A DNA stretch of 64,000 nt from the NCBI RefSeq assembly GCF_040545425.1, contig NZ_JBEPLW010000001.1; one strand, given 5' to 3'. The position numbers and the translations under genes are program-made. Of the stretch, positions 40,793 to 49,902 are shown in pieces. Origin of the DNA: Bhargavaea ullalensis. GTDB taxonomy: Bacteria; Bacillota; Bacilli; Bacillales_A; Planococcaceae. The stretch's first letter is position 1, and every line of letters begins with the position of its first letter. The notes beneath the pieces were generated by a model. It made no database searches. It was not told where the DNA came from and worked only from the letters and a program-made list of their open reading frames with translations.

Positions 40793-42490
40793 ATGCTGAA
40801 CTTGATTTTATTTTCATTGATCGCCGGGATCGTCCTCGCTTTGCTTGCCGTTCCGTTCCGGATGAGCCGGAAGGTAAAGGAAGACGGCAAGACGGCTTTG
40901 GTGAACGTGCGGACGTCGCCGCTCCTGGTCGGGACGGCGGTTGCCGCAGTCGTGATCGTGTTCGTCGTCTACTATGCCGGTAACATCGACCGGAACTGGA
41001 CGTCGCTCTGGCCGGCGGTGCTCGTTGCCTCGCTGGCGGGGGCGGCCATGTCGGCTGGGAGCGAGCGGAAAGGGCGGACCGTGCTGTCGCTTGCGGCGCT
41101 CGTGTTCGCCGCCTATGTGCTGACTGCGCCGCTGTTTAACGCGGACCGGAAATACAAAGCCGTCGAAATGGACGAAGCCGTCGAGATTGCGGCTTTCGAC
41201 GAGACGAAGACGCCGGCGAGCGTGCCGCCGAAATTCGCGCGGAACAAGATGAAGAAAGCGTTCGGACAGGTGCCGAACACCAGTTACTATGAGCTCGGAA
41301 AGCTGCAGATCCAGACGGTGAACGGAGAATTCGTCTACATCGCGCCGGTGGAGTTTGCGGGCTTCTTCAAATGGATGAACGCCGGAACGGTGCCGGGCTA
41401 CTTCACAATGAGCGCAACCGACTCGGCCGACAATCCGAAGTTTGTGAAGACCGAGATGGCCTACACGCCGTCGTCCTATTTCCATAAAAACGTGGAGCGG
41501 CATATGCGCAACGCGGAGCCGGGCATGATTTATTACGGGGATGTGCAGCTGGAGGTCGATGACGACGGAAAGCCGCATTACATCCGGTCTTACGGAAACT
41601 TCATCTCCGCCCGGAACGGCTTTGACGTGAAAGGTGTCGTCGTCACCGATCCGCAAACCGGCAAGACGAAGCGGTATGCACTCAAGGACATCCCGGATTA
41701 CATCGACGGGGCCGTCTCGCCGGAAGCCGTCAGCCTGGCGAACAGCTATTACGGAAATTACGTCCACGGTTTCTGGAACTCGAAATTCGGCAAGAAAGAC
41801 GTGAAGCTGCCGTCCGACGAGGGCGTGGAAGCGAACGTCAGCCCGGTGTTCGATGAAACCGGTCATATGTATTACTTCACCGACTTCACGAGCCCGAAAG
41901 AGGAAGTGGACTCAATGCTCGGCTACTCGCTCACCGACGGCCGGACCGGCGAGGCAATTTACTACACAGGTGATCTTGAAGAGTCGTATATGGACTCGGC
42001 CGGTGCGCTGCAGATCATCGAAAAGAAATTCATCGAGAAGAAGTGGTCGGGCGAGATGCCGGTGCTGTACAACTTCTACGGCGAGGCCAGCTGGCTGACG
42101 CCGGTGCTCGACTCGAACGGCTTCCTGCAGAACTACTTCATCGTCTCGGCGGCCAACCCGGAAATCTCCGTGTATGCCAACTCGCCGAATGAAGCGCTGA
42201 AGCTGTACAAGACGGCGCTTCAAAGAGGGGGCTCCTCCGTCGACGGCGCATCCGGAGCCGAGGAGGCGAAGGCGGAAATGACCGTCAAGCGCGTCTACAA
42301 AGAACGCGCCGGCGACTTCACCCTCGTCTCGGTGCTCGGCGACGACGGCCGCAGCTTCCTCGCTTCTACCGAATCCGTCCCGCTCGCCGTCTATATCGAA
42401 GAAGGCGACCGGCTGAGCGTGACTTACCTCGAAACCGGCGAGCTGTTCCTGCCGGTGAAAGAACTCGACAACCTGTCGCTCGGAAAGTGA
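40793..42490 (+). CDS. Large membrane protein with extracytoplasmic domain, unknown function
   Basis: 565 residues from ATG 40793 (AAAGAAGGGTCAGCCCC before it). Four N-terminal helices (about 3-22, 45-64, 72-92, 100-118), then about 440 extracytoplasmic or cytoplasmic residues with two similar beta-rich halves: MEEVxYxY-type motifs, VNGEFVYIAPVEFAGFFKW, YYGDVQLEVDDDGKPHYIRSYG, YTPSSYFHKNVERHMR. Similar large proteins occur in Bacillus genomes without an assigned role. Not part of an obvious operon; terminator follows. Confidence 0.7.
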   Translation: MLNLILFSLIAGIVLALLAVPFRMSRKVKEDGKTALVNVRTSPLLVGTAVAAVVIVFVVYYAGNIDRNWTSLWPAVLVASLAGAAMSAGSERKGRTVLSLAALVFAAYVLTAPLFNADRKYKAVEMDEAVEIAAFDETKTPASVPPKFARNKMKKAFGQVPNTSYYELGKLQIQTVNGEFVYIAPVEFAGFFKWMNAGTVPGYFTMSATDSADNPKFVKTEMAYTPSSYFHKNVERHMRNAEPGMIYYGDVQLEVDDDGKPHYIRSYGNFISARNGFDVKGVVVTDPQTGKTKRYALKDIPDYIDGAVSPEAVSLANSYYGNYVHGFWNSKFGKKDVKLPSDEGVEANVSPVFDETGHMYYFTDFTSPKEEVDSMLGYSLTDGRTGEAIYYTGDLEESYMDSAGALQIIEKKFIEKKWSGEMPVLYNFYGEASWLTPVLDSNGFLQNYFIVSAANPEISVYANSPNEALKLYKTALQRGGSSVDGASGAEEAKAEMTVKRVYKERAGDFTLVSVLGDDGRSFLASTESVPLAVYIEEGDRLSVTYLETGELFLPVKELDNLSLGK

Positions 42491-42520
42491 AAAACAGCCT
42501 CCGCCGCCGGAGGCTGTTTT
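42491..42520. terminator. Terminator after the large membrane protein gene
   Basis: AAAACAGCCTCCG with CGGAGGCTGTTTT, a near-perfect inverted repeat with T-run on both strands. Confidence 0.9.
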
Positions 42521-42546
42521 AAATGGCAGGCCCGCCGCCGCCGAAT

Positions 42547-42632
42547 GAGAATGTCCGGTAAAGCTGGCTGAGTGTCGGGATACGGCGCCCGAATGTCGGG
42601 AAACAGCTACCGTATGTCCGGCAGCCGTGTCC
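42547..42632. repeat. Tandem array of 4 units, (A/G)TGTC(C/G)GG family, exact 21-bp period
   Basis: GAATGTCCGG, GAGTGTCGGG, GAATGTCGGG and GTATGTCCGG begin at 42549, 42570, 42591 and 42612: exactly 21 bp apart. The remaining 11-12 bases of each unit are poorly conserved. The array lies in a convergent gap between two terminators. The unit is unrelated to the other arrays but shares their period. Confidence 0.75.
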
Positions 42633-42645
42633 GCTCCGCGCGCCT

Positions 42646-42683
42646 AAAAAAAGACGCCCCCGTCCGTCATGACGGGGGCGTCT
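42646..42683 (-). terminator. Terminator of the GNAT gene
   Basis: AGACGCCCCCGTC pairs with GACGGGGGCGTCT around CGTCAT; minus-strand T-run from the A7 at 42646-42652. Confidence 0.9.
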
Positions 42684-42689
42684 GATGCG

Positions 42690-43304
42690 TCAGACGGCGA
42701 ACGGCTCGAGAAGGTCTTCTTTTTGTTCCTGCTTCCGGTGGAAGTCAAAGACGGCATCGGCCGGTTCGTATGAAACTCCGTAAAAGTCGGCATCCTTGTA
42801 CGTATGGATTTCTTCGTATGTCCGGCGCATGCCGTTGAAGATCGCCTGCTCGACGGCTTCCTCTCCGGCGCCGTCGGGCGACCAGTAGAGGATTTCGAGA
42901 TCATTTTTCTCGCCGGTGGCAAGGGAACGGCGGCTGTACCCGATCCGCCTCGCATGGCAGAAGCCCTCGCGCGCGTAAAATTTCAGCCGCTTGGACGTGT
43001 CTGTGTCGACATAATCGACCGGCTCGACTTCCAAGATCACCGGCTTGCCTTTCGCTTTCAGCTTCCGGATCAACTTGCCGCCGAGTCCTTGCCCGCGGGA
43101 CTCGGACGAAACGTAAAGATAGTCAACGAACAGAAAATCATCGAATTCGGCATACATGAGAACATGATCCGGCCCTTCATCCTTGCCGTAGATGCCTTCC
43201 TTTTCCGCGAGCAATGTTTCCATGTGGGTCCGTGACTTCATTTCTTCAACGGGAAAGTACTCATTCAGCTTGTCATACCAGTTCAAAACTGCAGTCAAAT
43301 TCAA
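42690..43304 (-). CDS. GNAT family N-acetyltransferase
   Basis: 204 residues. The acetyl-CoA-binding core is FLFVDYLYVSSESRGQGLGGKLIRKLKAKGKPVILEVEPVD, with the RGQGLG loop intact, followed by KFYAREGF. The C-terminal 60 residues (EEAVEQAIFNGMRRTYEEIHTYKD) form an extra helical part. Acceptor substrate unknown. GGAGGAGATTTG precedes the ATG. Confidence 0.85.
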   Translation of the reverse strand: MNLTAVLNWYDKLNEYFPVEEMKSRTHMETLLAEKEGIYGKDEGPDHVLMYAEFDDFLFVDYLYVSSESRGQGLGGKLIRKLKAKGKPVILEVEPVDYVDTDTSKRLKFYAREGFCHARRIGYSRRSLATGEKNDLEILYWSPDGAGEEAVEQAIFNGMRRTYEEIHTYKDADFYGVSYEPADAVFDFHRKQEQKEDLLEPFAV

Positions 43305-43511
43305 ATCTCCTCCGGTGTTTTGAAATTCATCCGGGGGTTTTTGTTTGAGGGGTCATTCCAAGAGGAAAAAACAGATGAGAAAAAATCCTCGTCGCGGATA
43401 CTGGGGCAGAGACCCCGTCCACAACTTCTTCTTTACCCGCCGGCCAGCAGGGGCAAACCTGTTCCAACTGAAAAAGTCCTTTCTTATGAAAACAGGGCCG
43501 CGGCAAATCCG

Positions 43512-43560
43512 TTGCAACCGTCTGGAACGCATTGTATAATTAAGTCAAAGATAGTCAAAG
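43512..43560 (+). promoter_or_regulatory. SigA promoter with CtsR operator for ctsR-mcsA-mcsB-clpC
   Basis: TTGCAA (43512-43517), 17-bp spacer, TATAAT (43535-43540). The CtsR heptad repeat AGTCAAAGATAGTCAAAG covers 43543-43560, at the expected transcription start, so CtsR would block polymerase. Confidence 0.93.
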
Positions 43561-43601
43561 TCAGCGGCCGGATGAGGCATGGAAGAAAAGAGGTGATTCC
43601 G

Positions 43602-44135
43602 TTGCGCAACATTTCGGACATTATTGAAGGATATTTGAAAGCCATCATCGAAACTGAACAGGACGGCATGGCGGAGATCAAGCGGAGCGAAGTGGCGGAG
43701 AAATTCCAGTGTGTCCCTTCGCAGATCAACTACGTCATCAACACCCGGTTTACGACCGAACGAGGCTATATGGTCGAAAGCAAGCGGGGGGGCGGCGGCT
43801 ATATCCGCATCGTGAGAATCCGTCCGCACAGCCGGATTGATCTGATTGACCAGATCATCGGAACGATCAAGAAAGGGTCCACCCAGTCGATGGCGGAAGA
43901 TGTGATCCGCCGGCTCATTGATGAAAAAGTGATTTCAAAGCGGGAGGCGAAGATGATGCTCGCCGCAGTGGACCGGATGACGCTCATCTCCCAGCTGCCC
44001 GAGCGTGATCTGCTGCGTTCACGCATCATCCAGGCCATGCTGATGACCCTGAAATATGAAGAAGCAGGCAACAGAGACGCGGCCGGCCGGAAAGAAACGG
44101 GCGGCGAGGCGGAAGGCGACGGCCGGAACGGCTGA
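43602..44135 (+). CDS. ctsR: Transcriptional repressor CtsR
   Basis: 177 residues from TTG 43602 (AAAGAGGTGATTCCG before it). The N-terminal winged helix (RNISDIIEGYLKAII, EVAEKFQCVPSQINYVINTRFT, ERGYMVESKRGGGGYIRI with the glycine-rich wing) and the C-terminal dimer domain (MAEDVIRRLIDEKVISKREAKMM) are standard. CtsR represses clp genes and is inactivated by McsB/heat. The C-terminal tail (NRDAAGRKETGGEAEGDGRNG) is longer than in B. subtilis. Confidence 0.97.
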   Translation: MRNISDIIEGYLKAIIETEQDGMAEIKRSEVAEKFQCVPSQINYVINTRFTTERGYMVESKRGGGGYIRIVRIRPHSRIDLIDQIIGTIKKGSTQSMAEDVIRRLIDEKVISKREAKMMLAAVDRMTLISQLPERDLLRSRIIQAMLMTLKYEEAGNRDAAGRKETGGEAEGDGRNG

Positions 44136-44169
44136 AACCGCCGCCTACATCCGGAAAGAGGTGTTTGTT

Positions 44170-44718
44170 TTGATCTGTGACCACTGCCATGAACGGCCGG
44201 CATCGGTCGTTGTGACGCAAAGCAAAAACGGCAAGACGCAGGAGCGGCATCTGTGCGACGTCTGTGCGTCCCATTTCCATCCGTTCCAGGGCGACTTCGG
44301 AAGCGATCCGTTCGGCATACAGCAGTTTCTGGCCAATTGGATCGGCGGGGGGATCCCGCAACAGGCGGGCCGTCCGCAGAGCGTGGAGGAAGGGCCGGAA
44401 TGCCCGACGTGCGGACTGACGTTCCGCCGGTTCCTTGAACGGGGAAAATTCGGCTGCCCGGACTGTTACGACGCATTCCGGAAAGAGCTGCCCCAAGTGT
44501 TCCGGAAAGTTCAGAACGGGCACGCGGAGCACACCGGAAAAGTGCCGGAAAGCTTCAGCGGCCGGGTGTCTGCAGAGCGGAAGATCGGAGAACTGAGGGG
44601 GCTCATGCAAGAGGCGATCGGCTCCGAGGAATTCGAGGAAGCTGCCAGGATCCGTGATGAGATTCGGGGCCTGGAGCGGAGTCTCGCGGAAGGAGGCGAT
44701 TCCGGTGACGTCGATTGA
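44170..44718 (+). CDS. mcsA: McsA, zinc-binding activator of McsB
   Basis: 182 residues from TTG 44170 (ICDHCHERPA, as in B. subtilis McsA; AGAGGTG lies upstream). Four CxxC pairs: CDHC, CDVC, CPTC and CPDC, and a C-terminal UVR motif (LRGLMQEAIGSEEFEEAARIRDEIRGLE). It activates the arginine kinase McsB. The 3' end overlaps mcsB by 14 bp. Confidence 0.95.
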   Translation: MICDHCHERPASVVVTQSKNGKTQERHLCDVCASHFHPFQGDFGSDPFGIQQFLANWIGGGIPQQAGRPQSVEEGPECPTCGLTFRRFLERGKFGCPDCYDAFRKELPQVFRKVQNGHAEHTGKVPESFSGRVSAERKIGELRGLMQEAIGSEEFEEAARIRDEIRGLERSLAEGGDSGDVD

Positions 44719-45784
44719 GAAATTTTTGCAGAATGCCGTGACCCCCTGGATGGGAAGCCGCGGCGAGCATTCCGACATTGTGCTGTCGACGCGCATCCGG
44801 CTGGCGCGCAACCTTGCGGGGCACCGATTCCCGATCGACTTCAGCCGGGAAGAGGCCGAGGGAGTGGAGCGCCAGGCGGCAGCCGTCCTGACGGGCGAAG
44901 GGGAACCGTTCTCCTGCATCCGCATGGAGAGCATGCCGGCGCTGCAGCGGCAGGTGCTCGTCGAAAAGCACCTTATCAGCCCTCAGCTCGCCGACCCGGA
45001 ACGTCCGGGGACGGTCATTCTGTCAGATGACGAATCGGTCAGCATCATGGTCAACGAAGAAGACCATATCCGCATCCAGGTGATCTACCCGGGCCTCCAT
45101 CTGATGGAGGCGTTTGAGCGGGCGGATGAAATCGACGACCGGCTGGAGGCGAAACTCCCGTATGCGTTCGACGGGGACTTCGGCTATATCACGAGCTGTC
45201 CGACGAACACGGGCACGGGCCTGCGGGCTTCGGTCATGCTTCATCTGCCGGCCCTGTCGATGACGAACAACATGGCCAGGATCGCCCAGGCGGTCGCCAG
45301 GCTCGGCATGGTCGTCCGGGGAAGTTACGGGGAAGGCTCCGATGCACTCGGCAACGTCTACCAGGTATCGAACCAGATTACGCTCGGCAAGTCCGAACGC
45401 GACATCCTGAAGGATCTCCGCGACCTGACCGAACGGCTCATTGAGCAGGAAGAGCGTGCGCGCCGGGCACTCCGGGAGCGGTCGGCCGTGAAGCTGGAGG
45501 ACCGGATCTGGCGCTCATACGGCATCCTGTGCAATGCGCGCGTGCTCGCAACCGATGAGGCGGCGACCCGGCTGTCGGACGTCCGCCTCGGCATCGACCT
45601 CGGCATCATCGAGGGCGTCGACGTCTCCGTTCTCAACGAACTCATGATCTTCATGCAGCCGGCATTTCTCCAGCAGTTTGCCGGGGAGAGCCTGCAGCCC
45701 GGAGAGCGCGACGTGTTCCGCGCCAAACTCATGCGCGAGCGGATCGCCATGGAGCGCGGCGAAAAAGACTCGCCGGAAGAATAA
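44705..45784 (+). CDS. mcsB: Protein-arginine kinase McsB
   Basis: 359 residues from GTG 44705 (GGAAGGAGG before it). Guanido-kinase fold: DIVLSTRIRLARNL, VNEEDHIRIQ, TSCPTNTGTGLRASVMLHLPAL with the reactive cysteine, and RGSYGEGS. It phosphorylates arginines on CtsR and on damaged proteins, marking them for ClpCP. Standard place between mcsA and clpC. Confidence 0.96.
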   Translation: MTSIEKFLQNAVTPWMGSRGEHSDIVLSTRIRLARNLAGHRFPIDFSREEAEGVERQAAAVLTGEGEPFSCIRMESMPALQRQVLVEKHLISPQLADPERPGTVILSDDESVSIMVNEEDHIRIQVIYPGLHLMEAFERADEIDDRLEAKLPYAFDGDFGYITSCPTNTGTGLRASVMLHLPALSMTNNMARIAQAVARLGMVVRGSYGEGSDALGNVYQVSNQITLGKSERDILKDLRDLTERLIEQEERARRALRERSAVKLEDRIWRSYGILCNARVLATDEAATRLSDVRLGIDLGIIEGVDVSVLNELMIFMQPAFLQQFAGESLQPGERDVFRAKLMRERIAMERGEKDSPEE

Positions 45785-45814
45785 ATCAATGACGGGGCTG
45801 CCGGAGCATATATT

Positions 45815-45860
45815 TTGAAAGGCGGCCCCTTCCGCGATATAATAGTCAAAGATAGTCAAA
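45815..45860 (+). promoter_or_regulatory. Second SigA promoter with CtsR operator, upstream of clpC
   Basis: TTGAAA (45815-45820), 17-bp spacer, TATAAT (45838-45843), and the CtsR repeat AGTCAAAGATAGTCAAAA starting at 45844, overlapping the expected start site. The operator is identical in its core to that of ctsR. Confidence 0.92.
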
Positions 45861-45981
45861 ATCAATTTTGCGCTCTCCGGCGGTTTTATCCGCCGCCGAA
45901 AAGGGGAACGTTGACTTATAGAATCTGAATGTCGGCATGAAACTGCCTAAAGATCGATTACACAAGAAGAGAGGGATTTGC

Positions 45982-48447
45982 ATGATGTTCAACCGCTTTA
46001 CGCAACGCTCGCAAAAAGTGCTCCAGCTTGCCCAGGAAGAAGCGATCCGGATGCGCCACGATGCCATCGGGACTGAACATATCCTGCTCGGCCTCATCCG
46101 CGAGGGCGGCGGCATCGCCGCCAAGGCGCTCGAGGCGATCGGAGTGAATTTTGAAACGATCGAGGAGGGTGTCGAAAAGCTAGTCGGCACCGGAACGAAG
46201 GAAGTCGGCCCGATCATCCACTACACGCCGCGCGCAAAGAAAGTCATTGAACTTTCCCTGGACGAGTCGAGAAAGCTCGGCCATTCCTACGTCGGCACGG
46301 AACATATCCTCCTTGCGCTCATCCGTGAAGGGGAAGGAGTCGCGGCACGCGTCCTCGCCAACGCCGGCGTCAGCCTGAACAAGGCCCGCCAGCAAGTGCT
46401 CCAGCTGCTCGGCAGCAATGAAAACGGCCAGGGGCAGCCGGGTGCGGGAGGCGGCAACCCGTCCGCCAGCACGCCGACGCTCGACGGCCTGGCGCGCGAC
46501 CTGACGGAAATCGCCCGCGAAGGAACGCTTGACCCGGTCATCGGCCGGTCAAAGGAAATCACGCGGGTCATCGAAGTCCTGTCCCGCCGGACGAAAAACA
46601 ACCCGGTCCTCATCGGGGAGCCGGGCGTCGGTAAAACGGCGATTGCAGAAGGCCTCGCCCAGCAGATCGTCAACAACGAAGTTCCGGAAACGCTCCGTGA
46701 CAAGCGGGTCATGACACTCGACATGGGCACGGTCGTCGCCGGCACGAAATACCGCGGCGAATTTGAAGACCGGCTGAAAAAAGTGATGGAAGAGATCCGC
46801 CAGGCCGGCAACATCATCCTGTTCATCGACGAGCTCCACACACTCATCGGTGCAGGCGGCGCAGAGGGTGCCATCGATGCGTCCAATATCCTCAAGCCGG
46901 CGCTCGCACGCGGAGAGCTCCAGTGCATCGGGGCCACGACGCTTGACGAGTACCGCAAATACATCGAGAAGGACGCTGCCCTCGAGCGCCGGTTCCAGCC
47001 GATCCAGGTTGACGAGCCGAACGTCGAGGACACGATCAAGATCATGTACGGCCTGCGGGACCGCTACGAGGCGCATCACCGCGTGAAAATCACGGACGAA
47101 GCGGTCGAAGCGGCCGCCAAGCTCTCTGATCGCTACATTTCCGACCGCTTCCTTCCGGACAAGGCGATCGACCTGATCGACGAAGCGGGATCGAAAGTGC
47201 GCCTGCGCTCGTTCACGACGCCGCCTGACCTCAAGGAACTGGAAGCGAAGCTCGACAGCATCCGCTCCGAGAAGAACGCGGCCGTCCAGAGCCAGGAATT
47301 CGAAAAAGCGGCTTCGTTCCGGGACAAGGAACAGAAGCTGAAAGAAGAGCTTGAAAAGACAAAAGAAGAATGGAAAGAAAAACAGGGCAAGAAAGAATCC
47401 GAAGTGACCGTCGATGACGTCGCGCAGGTCGTCTCCATGTGGACCGGCGTCCCGGTTTCGAAAATTGCCGAAACCGAAACGGCGAAGCTCCTCAACATGG
47501 AAGAGGAACTGCACAAGCGGGTCATCGGCCAGGACGAGGCGGTCGATGCGGTGTCCCGAGCCATCCGCCGTGCGCGTGCCGGCCTGAAGGATCCGAAGCG
47601 CCCGATCGGCTCATTCATCTTCCTCGGACCTACGGGCGTCGGGAAAACGGAACTCGCCCGCGCGCTTGCGGAAGTGATGTTCGGCGACGAGGATTCCATG
47701 ATCCGGATCGACATGTCGGAGTACATGGAAAAACACTCGACTTCCCGGCTTGTCGGGTCGCCTCCAGGCTACGTCGGATTTGAAGAGGGCGGCCAGCTGA
47801 CGGAGAAAGTCCGCCGCAAGCCATACTCGGTCATCCTGCTTGATGAGATCGAGAAGGCGCACCCGGATGTCTTCAATATCCTTCTGCAGGTGCTGGAAGA
47901 CGGCCGCCTCACCGACTCGAAAGGCCGCACGGTCGACTTCCGCAACACGGTGCTCATCATGACGTCCAACGTCGGCGCCGAAACGCTGAAGCAGAACAAA
48001 TACGTCGGCTTCAACATCCAGGACGGCAAGCAGGCGCACAAAGACATGAAGGATACGATGCTTTCCGAACTGAAAAAGGCGTTCCGCCCTGAATTCCTCA
48101 ACCGTGTCGACGAAATGATCGTGTTCCACTCGCTGTCGAAAGACGAGCTCGGCCACATTGTCAACCTCATGGCCGACCAGCTCACGAAGCGGCTGTCTGA
48201 ACAGGACATTGAGCTCGTGATCACGGAAGCCGCGAAGGAAAAGATCGCCGACGAAGGATACGATCCGGAGTACGGTGCCCGTCCGCTCCGCCGCGCGCTG
48301 CAGAAAAACGTGGAAGACCGGCTGTCCGAAGAGCTCCTCAAAGGCGAAGTGCTCGCGGGTCACAAGGTCGTGTTCGATGTGGATGCGGACGGCGGGTATA
48401 CTGTCCGGACCGAAGAGCCCGCAACTGCAGGAAATGCCAAAGAGTGA
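45982..48447 (+). CDS. clpC: ATP-dependent Clp protease ATP-binding subunit ClpC
   Basis: 821 residues from ATG 45982. N-terminal double repeat (FNRFTQRSQKVLQLAQEEA..GTEHILLGLI and ..GTEHILLALI), D1 with Walker A GEPGVGKT, middle domain with coiled coil about 410-490, D2 with GPTGVGKT and the VGF-type ClpP loop NKYVGFNI region. It unfolds McsB-marked proteins for ClpP. Controlled by its own CtsR-box promoter in addition to the operon promoter. Confidence 0.97.
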   Translation: MMFNRFTQRSQKVLQLAQEEAIRMRHDAIGTEHILLGLIREGGGIAAKALEAIGVNFETIEEGVEKLVGTGTKEVGPIIHYTPRAKKVIELSLDESRKLGHSYVGTEHILLALIREGEGVAARVLANAGVSLNKARQQVLQLLGSNENGQGQPGAGGGNPSASTPTLDGLARDLTEIAREGTLDPVIGRSKEITRVIEVLSRRTKNNPVLIGEPGVGKTAIAEGLAQQIVNNEVPETLRDKRVMTLDMGTVVAGTKYRGEFEDRLKKVMEEIRQAGNIILFIDELHTLIGAGGAEGAIDASNILKPALARGELQCIGATTLDEYRKYIEKDAALERRFQPIQVDEPNVEDTIKIMYGLRDRYEAHHRVKITDEAVEAAAKLSDRYISDRFLPDKAIDLIDEAGSKVRLRSFTTPPDLKELEAKLDSIRSEKNAAVQSQEFEKAASFRDKEQKLKEELEKTKEEWKEKQGKKESEVTVDDVAQVVSMWTGVPVSKIAETETAKLLNMEEELHKRVIGQDEAVDAVSRAIRRARAGLKDPKRPIGSFIFLGPTGVGKTELARALAEVMFGDEDSMIRIDMSEYMEKHSTSRLVGSPPGYVGFEEGGQLTEKVRRKPYSVILLDEIEKAHPDVFNILLQVLEDGRLTDSKGRTVDFRNTVLIMTSNVGAETLKQNKYVGFNIQDGKQAHKDMKDTMLSELKKAFRPEFLNRVDEMIVFHSLSKDELGHIVNLMADQLTKRLSEQDIELVITEAAKEKIADEGYDPEYGARPLRRALQKNVEDRLSEELLKGEVLAGHKVVFDVDADGGYTVRTEEPATAGNAKE

Positions 48448-48478
48448 TAGAATAAGAGTATAAAAAGAATGGTCAGGG

Positions 48479-48512
48479 CATCCCGTCCGCTTCACTGCGG
48501 CGGGATGTCTTT
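48479..48512 (+). terminator. Terminator-like hairpin between clpC and radA
   Basis: CATCCCG (48479-48485) with CGGGATG (48501-48507) and inner CCGC/GCGG, followed by TCTTTT. Probably partial, since radA begins 20 bp later. Confidence 0.65.
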
Positions 48513-48531
48513 TCCGTGCCTGGAGGTCCAA

Positions 48532-49902
48532 ATGGCAAAGAAGAAAACGAAGTTCATGTGCCGGGATTGCGGTTACGAATCGCCGAAGTGGATGGGCCGG
48601 TGCCCGGGCTGCGGCGAATGGAACACAATGGATGAGGAAGTCGAAATCGTCTCGAAAAACACAAGAGGCGCTTTCCGCACCGAGTCGGGGGCTGCCGCCA
48701 AGGCTTCCCCGATCACCTCGGTCGAGACACAGGAAGAGCCGCGCGTCGAGACGGCGTTCGACGAGCTCAACCGGGTGCTCGGCGGCGGAGTCGTACCCGG
48801 CTCGCTCGTCCTCATCGGCGGCGACCCGGGGATCGGGAAGTCGACGCTCCTGCTGCAGGTATCCTCGCTGCTGGCGGAAAAGGGCCGCCGGGTCCTGTAT
48901 GTGTCCGGTGAGGAATCCGTCCGCCAGACAAAGCTGCGCGCGGAGCGGATCGGCGTCACGTCTCCCGAGCTTTATATTTATTCCGAAACGGACATGGAGC
49001 ACATCAAGCAGTCGATCGGGGATCTGAAGCCCGAATTCGTCATCGTCGACTCGATCCAGACGGTGCATCATCCCGACATCACATCCGCACCGGGGAGCGT
49101 GAGCCAGGTGCGCGAGTGCACCGCGGAGCTCATGCGGATCGCCAAGACGACGGGCACGGCGATTTTCCTCGTCGGCCACGTCACGAAGGAAGGCCAGATC
49201 GCCGGGCCGCGGCTGCTCGAGCACATGGTTGATACGGTGCTGTACTTTGAGGGCGAGCGCCATCACACGTACCGGATCCTGCGCAGCGTCAAGAACCGGT
49301 TCGGCTCGACGAACGAGATGGCGATCTTTGAAATGATCCAAGCGGGCCTCAAGGAAGTGCTCAATCCGTCGGAACTGTTCCTGCAGGAGCGCTCGCAGGG
49401 GGCTGCCGGCTCGACCGTCGTCTGCTCGATGGAAGGCACGCGCCCGATCCTCGTCGAAATCCAGGCGCTTGTCACCCAGTCCAGCTTCAATTATCCGAAA
49501 CGGATGGCGACCGGCCTTGACCAGAACCGGATTTCACTTCTCATGGCGGTGCTCGAGAAGCGGATGAACATGCTGCTGCAGACGTCCGACGCCTACATCA
49601 AGGTTGCGGGCGGTGCGAAGCTTGACGAACCGGCAATCGACCTCGCCGTCCTGACGAGCATCGTCTCCAGTTACCGCGACAAAGCGGTGAGCCCGTATGA
49701 TGTGTTCATCGGCGAAGTCGGCCTGACGGGCGAGGTCCGCCGGGTGTCCCGGATCGAGCAGCGCGTCATCGAGGCGAAGAAGCTCGGCTTCAAGCGGGCG
49801 ATCGTCCCGGCGTCCAACCTGGGCGGCTGGGATTATCCCGAAGGCATCACCGTCGTCGGCGTCAATACAGTCGCCGAAGCGCTCAACGAAGCGTTCAAAT
49901 GA
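48532..49902 (+). CDS. radA: DNA repair protein RadA
   Basis: 456 residues from ATG 48532 (TGGAGGTCCA before it). N-terminal zinc finger CRDCGYESPKWMGRCPGC, RecA-like ATPase with Walker A GGDPGIGKST, the RadA-specific KNRFG motif, and a C-terminal Lon-like domain (VFIGEVGLTGEVRRV). It moves DNA strands during recombination repair. In Bacillus it is followed by disA; here disA is missing. Confidence 0.96.
   Translation: MAKKKTKFMCRDCGYESPKWMGRCPGCGEWNTMDEEVEIVSKNTRGAFRTESGAAAKASPITSVETQEEPRVETAFDELNRVLGGGVVPGSLVLIGGDPGIGKSTLLLQVSSLLAEKGRRVLYVSGEESVRQTKLRAERIGVTSPELYIYSETDMEHIKQSIGDLKPEFVIVDSIQTVHHPDITSAPGSVSQVRECTAELMRIAKTTGTAIFLVGHVTKEGQIAGPRLLEHMVDTVLYFEGERHHTYRILRSVKNRFGSTNEMAIFEMIQAGLKEVLNPSELFLQERSQGAAGSTVVCSMEGTRPILVEIQALVTQSSFNYPKRMATGLDQNRISLLMAVLEKRMNMLLQTSDAYIKVAGGAKLDEPAIDLAVLTSIVSSYRDKAVSPYDVFIGEVGLTGEVRRVSRIEQRVIEAKKLGFKRAIVPASNLGGWDYPEGITVVGVNTVAEALNEAFK

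Noticed and set aside
47611..49341. Open frame of 576 codons opposite clpC and radA
   Set aside because: Both sense genes carry full catalytic motifs; the antisense product is compositionally biased.
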